Assembly (NCBI RefSeq): GCF_003641205.1
Contig: NZ_CP032762.1
Location: forward strand, 5,662,001 to 5,726,000
DNA length: 64,000 nt
Source: Rhodococcus sp. P1Y
GTDB taxonomy: Bacteria > Actinomycetota > Actinomycetes > Mycobacteriales > Mycobacteriaceae
Direction: 5' to 3'
The notes beneath the pieces were generated by a model that did no database searches, was not told the DNA's origin, and worked only from the letters and a program-made list of their open reading frames with translations. The position numbers and the translations under genes were made by a program. Shown here one piece after another: positions 24,203 through 33,781 of this stretch; within the stretch, counting starts at the first letter, position 1, and each line of letters starts with the position of its first letter.

Positions 24203-25714
24203 TCAACCGCGGGTGGCCGCTAGAACTGGCCTTGCCGTACCTCCCGCCGTCAGCACCGGCGACCACACTCCCCCGGCCGTCGACGCCGCCACCCCTGCAG
24301 GGGTCAACGCGGAACCGATGGCGGCGACGGAGCTGCCGTCGTCACAAGTCAATTCGACGGTTCCGGTGTAATCCGCGCCCGTGGGTGCGGTGCAGACGAC
24401 ATCACCTGCGAACGTCAAGGTCTCGACGTTCCCCTCGGCCGGTCCAGTGAAGACCGTCGCAGGGTCCGGTGGCTCGGTTGTCGTGGGTGGTGGCGTCGTC
24501 GTCGTAGGGGTCGGTGGGGGTTCGGCCGTCTCGACCGGGGGTGGTTCAGCAGCCTCGACGGGCGGGGGTTCGGTCGTTGTCGTCACCTCGGGCGGCGGTG
24601 CTGCAGCCTCTTCTGCCGTAGTTGGTGTAGTACTCGGCGTAGTCGTTTGGGACTCGGTGGCCGTTTCGGATGAGCTAGGTGTCGCAGTGTCGGGCGTGGT
24701 TGTCTCGGATGAGGAGGGGGGGACCGACGATGGCGCAGCTTCCGGGGCAGCTGCGGTTCGGGCGAGTGCGCTGGCGGCGGTCGCCGATGGCGCTGTGCCC
24801 CGCCCACACTGCACTGACACGAGGTCGACGTCGAAGGACAAGGGCAGAAGATTGAGCCCTAGCAGGCTGATACTCCCGGTTAGCTTCAGTTTGGCAAAAC
24901 CGTTGGCGCCGCCTGAGGATTGCGTGCTATCCAAAACGATGTCGCGATATCCAACGCCAGCCTGACTGATCGTCCCGTTCGGGACTATCGTCTTGCTCCC
25001 GGAGGGGGGAATTGCAACGGCTGTGCCGCCAATGGAGATAGTCCCGTTGCCGATGCTCGGGCTTCCAGCCGTGGGCTGCTGCGTGATAGCTGATGTGCCA
25101 AGAATCAAGTCGCATGTGACGACAGCCGACAACGCCTGCGCGCTGCCTGCAATCGAAACTATCGAGGTCGTGATGAGTGGACCGACCAGCTGAAGAACGG
25201 AACCGCCTAGGTGCATCGAACTGACCGATGCCGATGCCGTTGCTATTGCGGCGGTGGCTCCACAGTAGACGGGGGAGATGACCCCCACTGAGTACGAACC
25301 ACAACCGGTTGCTCCAACCGCTCCTGTGAAATCAGAATTGCCGCCCATACGGAGTCTGTTAACGCCGATTCCGCTGATCGAATCGTACGGTCCAGTTCCA
25401 CTACCAATGGTTCGCCCGGGACTCCCGGGTGTAGGCCCGCTTGAGGCGTCACGAGATCCGGACGCACCAACCCAGGGAGGGGGTGAGCCACCGAGAACGC
25501 GAATTCCGCCGGCAGAAACTACTTTCGCACCAATACCAAGCCCATAACCGGCCGTAGTCCACGTCCCCGACGTGATTGAAGCAGATGTATGTTCCGGGTC
25601 GGTCCAGACTGCTTCCGTTTCGGCGAGAAATCCCTGCGACCGTCCGAGCAAGGCTGCCATCAGCACTGCGACGATTCCCAGGGTGAAGACGGAACGTTGC
25701 CTCTTGGTCGCCAT
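24203..25714 (-). CDS. SipW-type exported protein with Pro/Thr-rich stalk
   Basis: A 503-aa exported protein. After a basic start (MATKRQRSVF) and hydrophobic run it has AETEAVWTDPEHTSA, the same W-T-D motif found in the two small exported proteins of this operon. The Gly/Ser-rich middle part (to about residue 305) looks beta-rich with two isolated Cys pairs. Then comes a long Pro/Thr/Glu stalk of TTTEPPP-type repeats (about 330-410) and a small C-terminal domain. Its ATG overlaps the stop of the signal peptidase gene (TGATG). It is likely a surface-displayed or fibre-associated protein; function unknown. Confidence 0.75.
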   Translation of the reverse strand: MATKRQRSVFTLGIVAVLMAALLGRSQGFLAETEAVWTDPEHTSASITSGTWTTAGYGLGIGAKVVSAGGIRVLGGSPPPWVGASGSRDASSGPTPGSPGRTIGSGTGPYDSISGIGVNRLRMGGNSDFTGAVGATGCGSYSVGVISPVYCGATAAIATASASVSSMHLGGSVLQLVGPLITTSIVSIAGSAQALSAVVTCDLILGTSAITQQPTAGSPSIGNGTISIGGTAVAIPPSGSKTIVPNGTISQAGVGYRDIVLDSTQSSGGANGFAKLKLTGSISLLGLNLLPLSFDVDLVSVQCGRGTAPSATAASALARTAAAPEAAPSSVPPSSSETTTPDTATPSSSETATESQTTTPSTTPTTAEEAAAPPPEVTTTTEPPPVEAAEPPPVETAEPPPTPTTTTPPPTTTEPPDPATVFTGPAEGNVETLTFAGDVVCTAPTGADYTGTVELTCDDGSSVAAIGSALTPAGVAASTAGGVWSPVLTAGGTARPVLAATRG

Positions 25715-26298
25715 CAGTGCGGCTCTACCTCGAAGCCTGTATCCGCGTCAGACTCGTCATTCTCGGATCGGTCCGTGCGACGCGGCCAAAATACAGCTAC
25801 CACCAGTCCGGCCATCACAATCGTAATACCGCCCATCACAACGGGATTTGAGAAATAGACGATAACGCGCGCAAGCCCCGGCACCGACCACAGAACTTTT
25901 CGTACCTTCACGACTTCGTACAAACCTGCGTCAGCTTCAGCGTTGGCATCACCTTTGAGCTCGAGGAACGTTGTCGTCGAACCGGGTAGTGGGTCTGTCG
26001 AAACCACGCGATGGGTGACGGGCAGCTGGCCGGGCCGATCTACCGTGACCACATCTCCAACATCGACAGAGTCGGCTGCGACCTCCCTGACCACGGCCAG
26101 CGATCCCGTAGGAATGGCCGGTGACATAGACCCCGTCTTAAACATGATCAGGGTGATGTTGAAAGCGAAGGCCGCAATCACAAGGCCGATGCACACCACG
26201 CCTGCGACGGCCAGAATGTTCAGTACGTAGTCCCCGAGCATCGACCACACCGAACTCTTGCGTCTCGGTGAGCCGTGTCGTGCTTGCGTCATGTCCAT
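25714..26298 (-). CDS. sipW: SipW-type (ER-like) signal peptidase I
   Basis: A 194-aa membrane protease from ATG 26298. One N-terminal helix (LNILAVAGVVCIGLVIAAFAF) is followed by the catalytic Ser motif FKTGSMSPAIPTGSLAVV and by VTHRVVS, where a His replaces the usual bacterial Lys, as in SipW and the eukaryotic/archaeal enzymes. GDVVTVDRPGQLPV and FLELKGDANAEAD are the conserved boxes. A second transmembrane helix lies near the C-terminus (VVMGGITIVMAGLVVAVFW). It should process the adjacent W-T-D-motif proteins. It starts 4 nt after the second small exported gene. Confidence 0.9.
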   Translation of the reverse strand: MDMTQARHGSPRRKSSVWSMLGDYVLNILAVAGVVCIGLVIAAFAFNITLIMFKTGSMSPAIPTGSLAVVREVAADSVDVGDVVTVDRPGQLPVTHRVVSTDPLPGSTTTFLELKGDANAEADAGLYEVVKVRKVLWSVPGLARVIVYFSNPVVMGGITIVMAGLVVAVFWPRRTDRSENDESDADTGFEVEPH

Positions 26299-26302
26299 CT
26301 TT

Positions 26303-26941
26303 CTAGGAAGTGCCTTTGAATGCCCAGTCAGGCCTTGAGGTCTTACCCTGGAGAGCAGAATTGGTCCAATTCGCAATGGATGCGGGCAAACCGATCTCAA
26401 AGCAGACAGCAGTGGCGGGCCCGGCAGTTGTCGTTGAAGCGGCGGGCAGGCTTATCACGTTGCCAGCGGATCCCGTGGTGAGGGGTACGGCGCCATCTGC
26501 ACCCGCCACCCATGCAGGTGACCCGTCGAATGCTGATCTGGCACAGCTCGTCCCGACCGCAGGGAGCCGGACAGCACGATAGACCAGCGCTCCCCCGAGA
26601 TTTGCGTCACCGGTCAACTGGGCACCGGAAAGAGAAACGTTTGCCGCCGATGAACCGACCTCGCTGCGCAGTTGGATCGAGGCGTACGACACCGACCCAG
26701 GCACAACCGCAGTCACCGCTGGCGAAAAGCTCAACACATTCGTGGCACCGGTGGACGGATTCGAAGTCCAAGACGCCCCGTTGTTAACGCTCGACTGGAT
26801 TCCGAACCGACTGCCCGATTGAAAACTAGAGAAGCCCAAGACGCTGTCCGTCCAACTGGCAGCAACGAGAACAGCCCCGAAACCGAGGACTATCCCCCCT
26901 GCCGCCAGTGCACGGTGCTGCCGTGACCTATGTGATGACAC
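26303..26941 (-). CDS. SipW-dependent (TasA/RER_14450-like) exported protein
   Basis: A 212-aa protein: basic start MSSHRSRQHRALAAGG, hydrophobic GIVLGFGAVLVAASWTDSVLGF with the W-T-D motif, then a beta-rich Ser/Ala/Gly domain with two Cys (SCARSAF, TAVCFEI) about 50 residues apart that could form a disulfide. The ending DWAFKGTS resembles that of the upstream paralogue (YWQFAGTS). Proteins of this alternate-signal class are cleaved by SipW-type peptidases and can form surface fibres. It lies 6 nt from its paralogue and 4 nt from sipW. Confidence 0.82.
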   Translation of the reverse strand: MSSHRSRQHRALAAGGIVLGFGAVLVAASWTDSVLGFSSFQSGSRFGIQSSVNNGASWTSNPSTGATNVLSFSPAVTAVVPGSVSYASIQLRSEVGSSAANVSLSGAQLTGDANLGGALVYRAVRLPAVGTSCARSAFDGSPAWVAGADGAVPLTTGSAGNVISLPAASTTTAGPATAVCFEIGLPASIANWTNSALQGKTSRPDWAFKGTS

Positions 26942-26947
26942 TGATAT

Positions 26948-27595
26948 CTAGTCGATGGAGGTGCCTGCGAACTGCCAATACAGGTCGCCGGTCGTAAGAC
27001 CCGCTGCGTCCAAGCCCGCCGTACTCGGCAGGGTCACAGCGAAGCACAACTGAACGGCGGCCCCCGTATCAGGCAAGGTGATCGCGGCTGGTGCTGTTCC
27101 AGCGGTCAATGCAGTCCCTGCTGGAACGATATTGCCGGTGACCGTGGCGCCCGCTGCGCACGAACTCGCGCTGGCGATCGTCGAAACCGAGTACGTCAAA
27201 AGCGGGGTCAAACCGGTTGTCGGGGTAGTTCCCGTCAACGTTCTTGCGCCCAGTAGTTGCACTGCCGCGCCGTACTGATTTGCCTCCTCGACCCTCAACC
27301 CGACAGGGGCGAAGACCGTGTCTCCTGGCGTGAGTTGCAAAGCCGGGAAAGGGAACAACATGTCTCCCGCGTCGGTCTGCTCCGCGTACTCGTCCCAACC
27401 AGACGGGGCACCGTCTGCGGTGAAGTTTCCCTGGAGGTTCCAAGCAGTGTCGCCCGTACTGAACTCGGAAGTACCCCAGACATTGTCGGTCCACGCCGCC
27501 AAGGTGACTGCGGCACCCACGCCGAGCACCAAACCACCGGCAAGCAATGCGCGGACTTTGCGCTTCCTGTTTGACTTCTGAACCTGATCGGTCAT
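26948..27595 (-). CDS. SipW-dependent (TasA/RER_14450-like) exported protein, first gene of operon
   Basis: A 215-aa protein from ATG 27595 (MTDQVQKSNRKRKVRAL); an ATG at 27607 is an alternative. The signal region GGLVLGVGAAVTLAAWTDNVWG contains the W-T-D motif seen in the other two exported proteins. The beta-rich body has Cys at SCAAGA and LCFAVTL, and ends YWQFAGTSID. It heads the four-gene unit with an AT-rich, promoter-like upstream region (27690-27790). Confidence 0.82.
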   Translation of the reverse strand: MTDQVQKSNRKRKVRALLAGGLVLGVGAAVTLAAWTDNVWGTSEFSTGDTAWNLQGNFTADGAPSGWDEYAEQTDAGDMLFPFPALQLTPGDTVFAPVGLRVEEANQYGAAVQLLGARTLTGTTPTTGLTPLLTYSVSTIASASSCAAGATVTGNIVPAGTALTAGTAPAAITLPDTGAAVQLCFAVTLPSTAGLDAAGLTTGDLYWQFAGTSID

Positions 27596-27830
27596 GCCCC
27601 GACTCATTTCTTTTGGTTGGGTGGCAGGCGCTTTGTGCGCTGACTGAACCAACTATCGAATCGTATTCCGAGCGCGTTACCAATCATCGCAAGAATCTAG
27701 AAACGTTATAAAGAAAAGAATTCCGCCGGATATCGAAAGGTCCGAATTACAAGAACTGAAAGCGGATCAGTGCCGCGTTACACTCTTGATGACGGTGTAA
27801 CGGCGCGAAACCAGACCGACCGTCCGATTT

Positions 27831-28268
27831 CTACACCAGAAAAGATTCGCTGCTCGGAGCCTCTACCGCCGACACTGCTTCAGCGTCGGGGCCCGGCGTG
27901 ACATCACGACCTTCCTGCGCGCCGCCGATCGTGAACGCACCTGTACCAGGCAGCCAACCAATGGCGCCTCGTTCGAACAGGTTGTAGCGCCCGAAACCGG
28001 TGGGCGTCGGCTTCTCGTCGCTGATCGGATAGCCCAGCGATCCGTACGGGCCTCCGTGGGCTAGGTACCACGCGAGGATGGGACCGTGAACCTCGTGAGC
28101 GCCACCCTCGGGAAGAGCGAAAACGGTGGCGTGCTGATACTCGAGCATCCCGCCGCCTCCAGGGCCGAGCATGAACTCGCCCACCTGTCGGCCGATCCAC
28201 GAATGTTCGTAAGCAAAGCGATCGAACTGAAATCCGAAAACGTCGAGACCGTTGTATTCAGTGGACAT
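27831..28268 (-). CDS. LGFP-repeat-like protein
   Basis: A 145-aa protein with the LGFP-type unit YGSLGYPISDEKPTPTGFGRYNLFERGAIGW and a preceding related HGPILAWYLAHGG segment. LGFP repeats occur in envelope proteins of mycolic-acid bacteria, often linked to arabinogalactan/mycolate. No signal peptide is seen, so it may be cytosolic or exported by an unrecognised route. It sits 180 bp upstream of purA on the same strand and about 180 bp before the SipW operon. Confidence 0.7.
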   Translation of the reverse strand: MSTEYNGLDVFGFQFDRFAYEHSWIGRQVGEFMLGPGGGGMLEYQHATVFALPEGGAHEVHGPILAWYLAHGGPYGSLGYPISDEKPTPTGFGRYNLFERGAIGWLPGTGAFTIGGAQEGRDVTPGPDAEAVSAVEAPSSESFLV

Positions 28269-28401
28269 CGCACGCCCTCCTCGGGTACTTGGCGTCGAGT
28301 ATCCACCCAGAGCGCGAACTGGTCACGCAAATTACGCGACATTGTTCAAGGAAAGGCAAACACGCGCTCGAATACAAACTTGGAGTTGGAAAAGGCGCAC
28401 C

Positions 28402-28433
28402 AAAAAGCCCCGCACTCCGAAAAGTGCGGGGCT
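28402..28433 (-). terminator. Intrinsic terminator downstream of purA
   Basis: On the minus strand, AAGCCCCGCACT pairs with AGTGCGGGGCTT and is followed by a T-run (TTTTT). It lies 16 bp beyond the purA stop codon: a strong rho-independent terminator. Confidence 0.9.
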
Positions 28434-28448
28434 TGAAGGGAAGAAGAA

Positions 28449-29774
<1,326 letters not shown>

Positions 29775-29926
29775 TCAACGCAGGTTGCTGCCGTGAGAAG
29801 GCAGGCCGGGAGGTCAGTCTAGCCGAGGGGGTGTGGCACCCGTCATGGCGCTACGGTGGTCTGCAACAAGCGCATGTCGTGCGCAAGGGGTGCCGCCCCT
29901 CGCGATCGGCCTATATGGGGAGCACT

Positions 29927-30592
29927 GTGACACCGTTCGTCCTGCACTGCGGAAGCCCGCCGTTGCCCATTTCGCTGACGGACGTGCCCCTCACCCCAGC
30001 CTCTCCCATACCGACGAACGACGAATGCGACACCCTCTTCTCAGTCGTCGGCACGACCCAAGATCCACGTCTCATCGTCTTGGGCGATGACGCCTCCCTC
30101 GCCGCGGTCCTGACCCGGCTCATGCGCACCGAGCGGCTTCACTTCGAAATCGCGTTCGTGCCGGAAGCCGCTACGACGGCCGGGCACATCTACCGTCTCG
30201 CAACCGGTTCTCGCGCAGCGAAGGTCGCGATGACCGGAAGCGCCGGCCCAGTTCCGCTCATCCGCGACGATGCAGGCAAAGCCGTCGTGGGTCGCGCTGT
30301 CTTCAACGGCCCCGCCGGTTCGGACCTCGAGGGCGAGGCCTATGTCGACGACACCCAACTGTTCTCCGGTGCGGTTTCGGGAGTCGAAGTGATCCCGACG
30401 GCCGAGATGCCTGGGCTGAAAGCGCGAGTCACCGGGCGCCGCAAGCTTTTCGGTCGTCGATGGGTCTCCGGACGGGCGATGCAGCTCGGCGCGATCGCCG
30501 CCAACCTCACCCGTGACGGAGTACCGGGCGAGCGAGAGGTCAAGCGGTCGACGTTCTACCGCCACGACCGGGAGTGGTTGTTGGTCAGGTGA
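29927..30592 (+). CDS. Conserved actinobacterial protein (Rv0358-like)
   Basis: A 221-aa protein from GTG 29927, which follows GGGGAG. Its start, TPFVLHCGSPPLPISLTD, and the position between purA and the M50 protease match the mycobacterial Rv0358 gene. The middle has LIVLGDDASLAAVLTRLMRTERLHFEIAFVP, and the end is basic. No catalytic motif is recognised, although the LxxLMR...L region recalls diacylglycerol-kinase-like folds. The stop overlaps the next GTG (GTGA), so it is coupled to the protease gene. Confidence 0.78.
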   Translation: MTPFVLHCGSPPLPISLTDVPLTPASPIPTNDECDTLFSVVGTTQDPRLIVLGDDASLAAVLTRLMRTERLHFEIAFVPEAATTAGHIYRLATGSRAAKVAMTGSAGPVPLIRDDAGKAVVGRAVFNGPAGSDLEGEAYVDDTQLFSGAVSGVEVIPTAEMPGLKARVTGRRKLFGRRWVSGRAMQLGAIAANLTRDGVPGEREVKRSTFYRHDREWLLVR

Positions 30593-31362
30593 GCATCCCG
30601 CTCCGACGCCGCCGCGTCAGGCCGAGCCCGGTTTTCCTGGCCGTCGTCGCAATCACCATCGCCGGTGGCGTACTCGCCTGGACCGCGCAATCCCCAGCGT
30701 CCACTTCCGCTCGCATCGGAGTGTTCGTTCTCGTTCTCGCCGGCTGGATCGTGACGGTGTGTCTGCACGAATTCGGCCATGCCGCCACCGCGTACCGGGC
30801 CGGTGATCGCGAGGTGGAACTGCGCGGCTACCTGACGCTGAATCCGCTGAAATACAGCCACCCTCTGTTGTCGGTGGTGCTGCCGATCTTCTTCATCGCC
30901 ATCGGCGGCATCGGTCTTCCCGGCGGCGCTGTCTATCTGCGGACGGGAATGTTCCCGCCCAAGGTGCAAACGCGAATCTCGCTGGCCGGGCCCGCAGCCA
31001 ATGCCGTCGTCGCGGTGATCCTCTTGATCGTCATTCGGCTCTTCGGCATGGAGGGCGACCACTCTGCATTCTGGTGGGGCCTGAGTTTCCTGGCATTTCT
31101 ACAGGTAATGGCGACGATCCTGAATTTGCTGCCCGTCCCTGGACTCGACGGATATGCCGCGATAGAGCCGTACCTGTCGAACGACACCCGGCGCGCCCTG
31201 GCCAATTTCAAGGGTTACGGAATTCTGATCCTGGTGGCATTCTTGTTCGTTCCGCAGGTCAACGCCGTCTTCTTCGATGCCATCTACTGGGTGTTCGGAC
31301 TGTCCGGCGTTCCCGAGATCTTCGCTCAGTACGGCAACTACCTCATGAGATTTTGGCTCTGA
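30589..31362 (+). CDS. Site-2 protease / M50 family membrane metalloprotease (Rv0359-like)
   Basis: A 257-aa multi-pass protein with the zinc motif VCLHEFGHAATAY (H-E-x-x-H near residue 58) and the second M50 motif NLLPVPGLDGYAAIEP near 180, which provides the Asp ligand. About six hydrophobic segments are seen. It cleaves substrates within the membrane plane. It is translationally coupled to the Rv0358-like gene. Its 3' end overlaps the convergent HxlR gene by 20 bp. Confidence 0.9.
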   Translation: MSIPLRRRRVRPSPVFLAVVAITIAGGVLAWTAQSPASTSARIGVFVLVLAGWIVTVCLHEFGHAATAYRAGDREVELRGYLTLNPLKYSHPLLSVVLPIFFIAIGGIGLPGGAVYLRTGMFPPKVQTRISLAGPAANAVVAVILLIVIRLFGMEGDHSAFWWGLSFLAFLQVMATILNLLPVPGLDGYAAIEPYLSNDTRRALANFKGYGILILVAFLFVPQVNAVFFDAIYWVFGLSGVPEIFAQYGNYLMRFWL

Positions 31363-31810
31363 CGGCAAGTTCGTCAGCTCGTCGGTCGTGTCCGTCGGCG
31401 AGGACGGCCACGTGCGCCGGAGCTCCGTCTTCGCTGAAAATCTGCAGCGGACCGCCACCGTCCTGCAGGTACTTGTCGCCCCACTGCATCAACCCCAGCA
31501 CGACGGGTAAAAGGTCGTTGCCCATCTCGGTGAGCAGGTATTCGTAGCGTGTCCGCTGGCCCGGTTCACGATAGGGCGACTTCTCGAACAGGCCAGCGGC
31601 GGTCAGGTCCTTCAATCTCGCCGACGCCACCGCCTCGGTGATTCCGACCCGCTGCGCAAAGTCGTCGAACCTGGTGGTTCCGTAGAACGCTTCCCTCATG
31701 ATCAACACTGCGGATCGGGTTCCGACGACGCCCATGGCCTTGTCGATCGAGCATTCGTCCGCGGTCCACGCCGACCTGTCCGCCAACCCGCCTTTCAGTG
31801 TCATCGCCAT
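31343..31810 (-). CDS. HxlR-family transcriptional regulator
   Basis: A 155-aa winged-helix protein. ECSIDKAMGVVGTRSAVLIMREAFYGTTRFDDFAQRVGITEAVASARLKDLTAAGLFEKSPY is the HxlR DNA-binding domain, followed by the wing YEYLLTEMGNDLLPVVLGLMQWGDKYL. These regulators respond to aldehydes, quinones or thiol stress in some species; here one Cys near the N-terminus (DECSID) is a possible sensor. The target is unknown. It is convergent with the protease gene. Confidence 0.88.
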   Translation of the reverse strand: MAMTLKGGLADRSAWTADECSIDKAMGVVGTRSAVLIMREAFYGTTRFDDFAQRVGITEAVASARLKDLTAAGLFEKSPYREPGQRTRYEYLLTEMGNDLLPVVLGLMQWGDKYLQDGGGPLQIFSEDGAPAHVAVLADGHDRRADELAVRAKIS

Positions 31811-31844
31811 CCGCCCAGCATACCCTGACTAGCATTTTTCAGAG

Positions 31845-32786
31845 TCAGGTGTGACGCCTGGCGATTTCCAGACCTGCCTCACGCAGTGCTGTCCGTAGCG
31901 AGACCGGAAACAGCACTTCGACGCCGACGCCCAACGACATCAGCTGCCCGAGTGCCACTTCCTCGCTTTCGAGCACGAGGTCGACCGTCGACCATCCGTC
32001 GTCGTCGGGATCGGTCGGATCCGGGGTCGCCTCGCGTCCGACGACGTTCGGGAGTGCTCGTATCGCGCTCGGCGACAATCGAACTCGACAGGGAAACGAC
32101 AGCAGCGCTCGATCGAACGACGCCATCGACTCCGCCCACCACCCAGCAAGGTCGAAATCCGCCGGCCGGGTCGCGAGGTCGCTTGCCGCCGTCGCACTCT
32201 CGATTCTGTCCACGCGGTACGACAGAACCCTGTCTGCTCTCGACGCCACCAGATACCAGACCGACGCCTTTGCGACGAGTCCGAGCGGATCCACTCGCCG
32301 GGTCGATCCTCGGTAGCCCAGTTCCAGCACCCGCCCGGCGAACACTGCCGCACTGACGACCGGGAGGTGGACATTGACGTCGGGCAGCGTGAACCATCCG
32401 GGCGCATCGACGTGCAATCGTTCACGCCACAGTTGCGCGTCGGTCCGCATCGGGGCAGGGAGTGCTCTCAGAAGTTTGTTCTCGGCGGCGGCAATGGCCT
32501 CGCCGAGGCCCAGGTCAGCAGCAATCGAGGGCACGCCGAGGAGCATCAGCGCCGTGGTCTCGACGCCCGTCATGCCGCTCAGTTTCGACTGCCAACCGTC
32601 GAGCAACCGGATTCCTCCGCCGGGACCCGACTCGGTCCAGATGGGTACCCCGGCAGCTGCGAGCGCAGTGATGTCTCGATAGATCGTCCGCACCGACACA
32701 CCGGTCTCCTCGGCCAGCGCCCGAGCCGTCGTCGAACGACCGTGCTGAAGCGTCAGCATCAGCTGCAGGAGCCGCGAGGACCGCAT
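31845..32786 (-). CDS. YafY-type HTH + WYL-domain transcriptional regulator
   Basis: A 313-aa regulator. The N-terminal HTH_11 is RSSRLLQLMLTLQHGRSTTARALAEETGVSVRTIYRDITALAAAGVPIW, and the WYL domain has RVDPLGLVAKASVWYLVASRADRVLSYRVDRIESA. A C-terminal WCX-like extension follows. WYL proteins sense nucleic-acid-like or other small ligands. It is divergent (63 bp) from the PPOX-family gene and very likely controls it. Confidence 0.9.
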   Translation of the reverse strand: MRSSRLLQLMLTLQHGRSTTARALAEETGVSVRTIYRDITALAAAGVPIWTESGPGGGIRLLDGWQSKLSGMTGVETTALMLLGVPSIAADLGLGEAIAAAENKLLRALPAPMRTDAQLWRERLHVDAPGWFTLPDVNVHLPVVSAAVFAGRVLELGYRGSTRRVDPLGLVAKASVWYLVASRADRVLSYRVDRIESATAASDLATRPADFDLAGWWAESMASFDRALLSFPCRVRLSPSAIRALPNVVGREATPDPTDPDDDGWSTVDLVLESEEVALGQLMSLGVGVEVLFPVSLRTALREAGLEIARRHT

Positions 32787-32849
32787 ACCGAAAGACTACG
32801 AGAAATCACTGACATACGGTGTCAGTGATACCGGTGAATACTGCTTTCC

Positions 32850-33317
32850 ATGGCTACCTGGAGTGATTTCGACACTGCGGCACCCGACCTGGCCGCCGCC
32901 GTGAAAGCACGATTCACCGCGCACAAGCACCACGTCATGGCGACCCTTCGCAAGGACGGCTCCCCGCGCGTGAGCGGTACCGAAGTCGAGTTCGCCGATG
33001 GTGGCGTGCTGCGACTCGGCTCGATGCTCAATGCCCTCAAAGCACGCGATCTGCAACGGGATTCGCGGTATGCGATCCACAGCAATCCTGGCCACCACTC
33101 GATGGACGGCGGTGACGCGAAGATCTCGGGTCGAGCCGTCGAACTCACCGACCCCGAAGCGCTTCAGAAGGTCTTCGACGCGTCACCGCCGGAGTTGTCG
33201 CCGTACAACGTCTTCGATCTCGACATCGAGGAGGTCGTCCTGACCTCGCTCGTCGACGATCATATGCAGATCGACCTGTGGCACCCGGGCTCGGCGGTGC
33301 GCACGTTCAGCAGATGA
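32850..33317 (+). CDS. Pyridoxamine 5'-phosphate oxidase-family protein
   Basis: A 155-aa split-barrel flavin/F420-type protein: HHVMATLRKDGSPRVSGTEVEFADGGVLRLGSM, then KARDLQRDSRYAIHSNPGHHSMDGGDAKISGRAVELTD. This is the general stress/PPOX-like group; it may bind FMN, F420 or haem. It is divergent from a WYL regulator, whose usual partners are genes of this type. The role is uncertain. Confidence 0.85.
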   Translation: MATWSDFDTAAPDLAAAVKARFTAHKHHVMATLRKDGSPRVSGTEVEFADGGVLRLGSMLNALKARDLQRDSRYAIHSNPGHHSMDGGDAKISGRAVELTDPEALQKVFDASPPELSPYNVFDLDIEEVVLTSLVDDHMQIDLWHPGSAVRTFSR

Positions 33318-33358
33318 ACTGCCGAGCTACCAGGTGAGGTCGGTGTTAGCGTGCAACC

Positions 33359-33781
33359 ATGGCACTGACGGTGGATAGATTCGACCACATCGTGATCAAT
33401 TGCCGAGACGTCGAGGCGACCGCGACGTGGTACGAGCAGGTCCTCGGAATGGAGATCGAAGTATTCGGTCCGAACCGACGCACTGCTCTGAAGTTCGGCA
33501 ACCAGAAGATCAATCTGCGCCCGATCGACGCGCTTGCACATGATTCCGACTGGACGTCCGGTCAAGTCGAAGCCGCCGGCTCCGAGGACCTCTGCTTTGT
33601 CACCAGCTCGTCACCCGAAGAAGTCGGCGCACACCTTCGCGCGTGCGGCGTCACCATCACCAACGGTCCGGTGGTCAAACATGGCGCTCTCGGAGAGATG
33701 ATTTCGCACTACTGCCGCGATTTGGACGGCAATCTGATCGAAATCTCGAACTACGGCGGCGAGTCGCGATCTACCACGTGA
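33359..33781 (+). CDS. VOC (glyoxalase/bleomycin-resistance) family protein
   Basis: A 140-aa protein of two beta-alpha-beta-beta-beta units. It starts VDRFDHIVINCRDVEATATWYEQVLGMEIEVFG (metal His in DHIV) and ends IEISNY, with a Glu ligand. It resembles the small VOC proteins annotated as virulence or biphenyl-dioxygenase-like. Enzymatic role unknown. Its 3' end overlaps the convergent CDF transporter gene by 11 bp. Confidence 0.87.
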   Translation: MALTVDRFDHIVINCRDVEATATWYEQVLGMEIEVFGPNRRTALKFGNQKINLRPIDALAHDSDWTSGQVEAAGSEDLCFVTSSSPEEVGAHLRACGVTITNGPVVKHGALGEMISHYCRDLDGNLIEISNYGGESRSTT

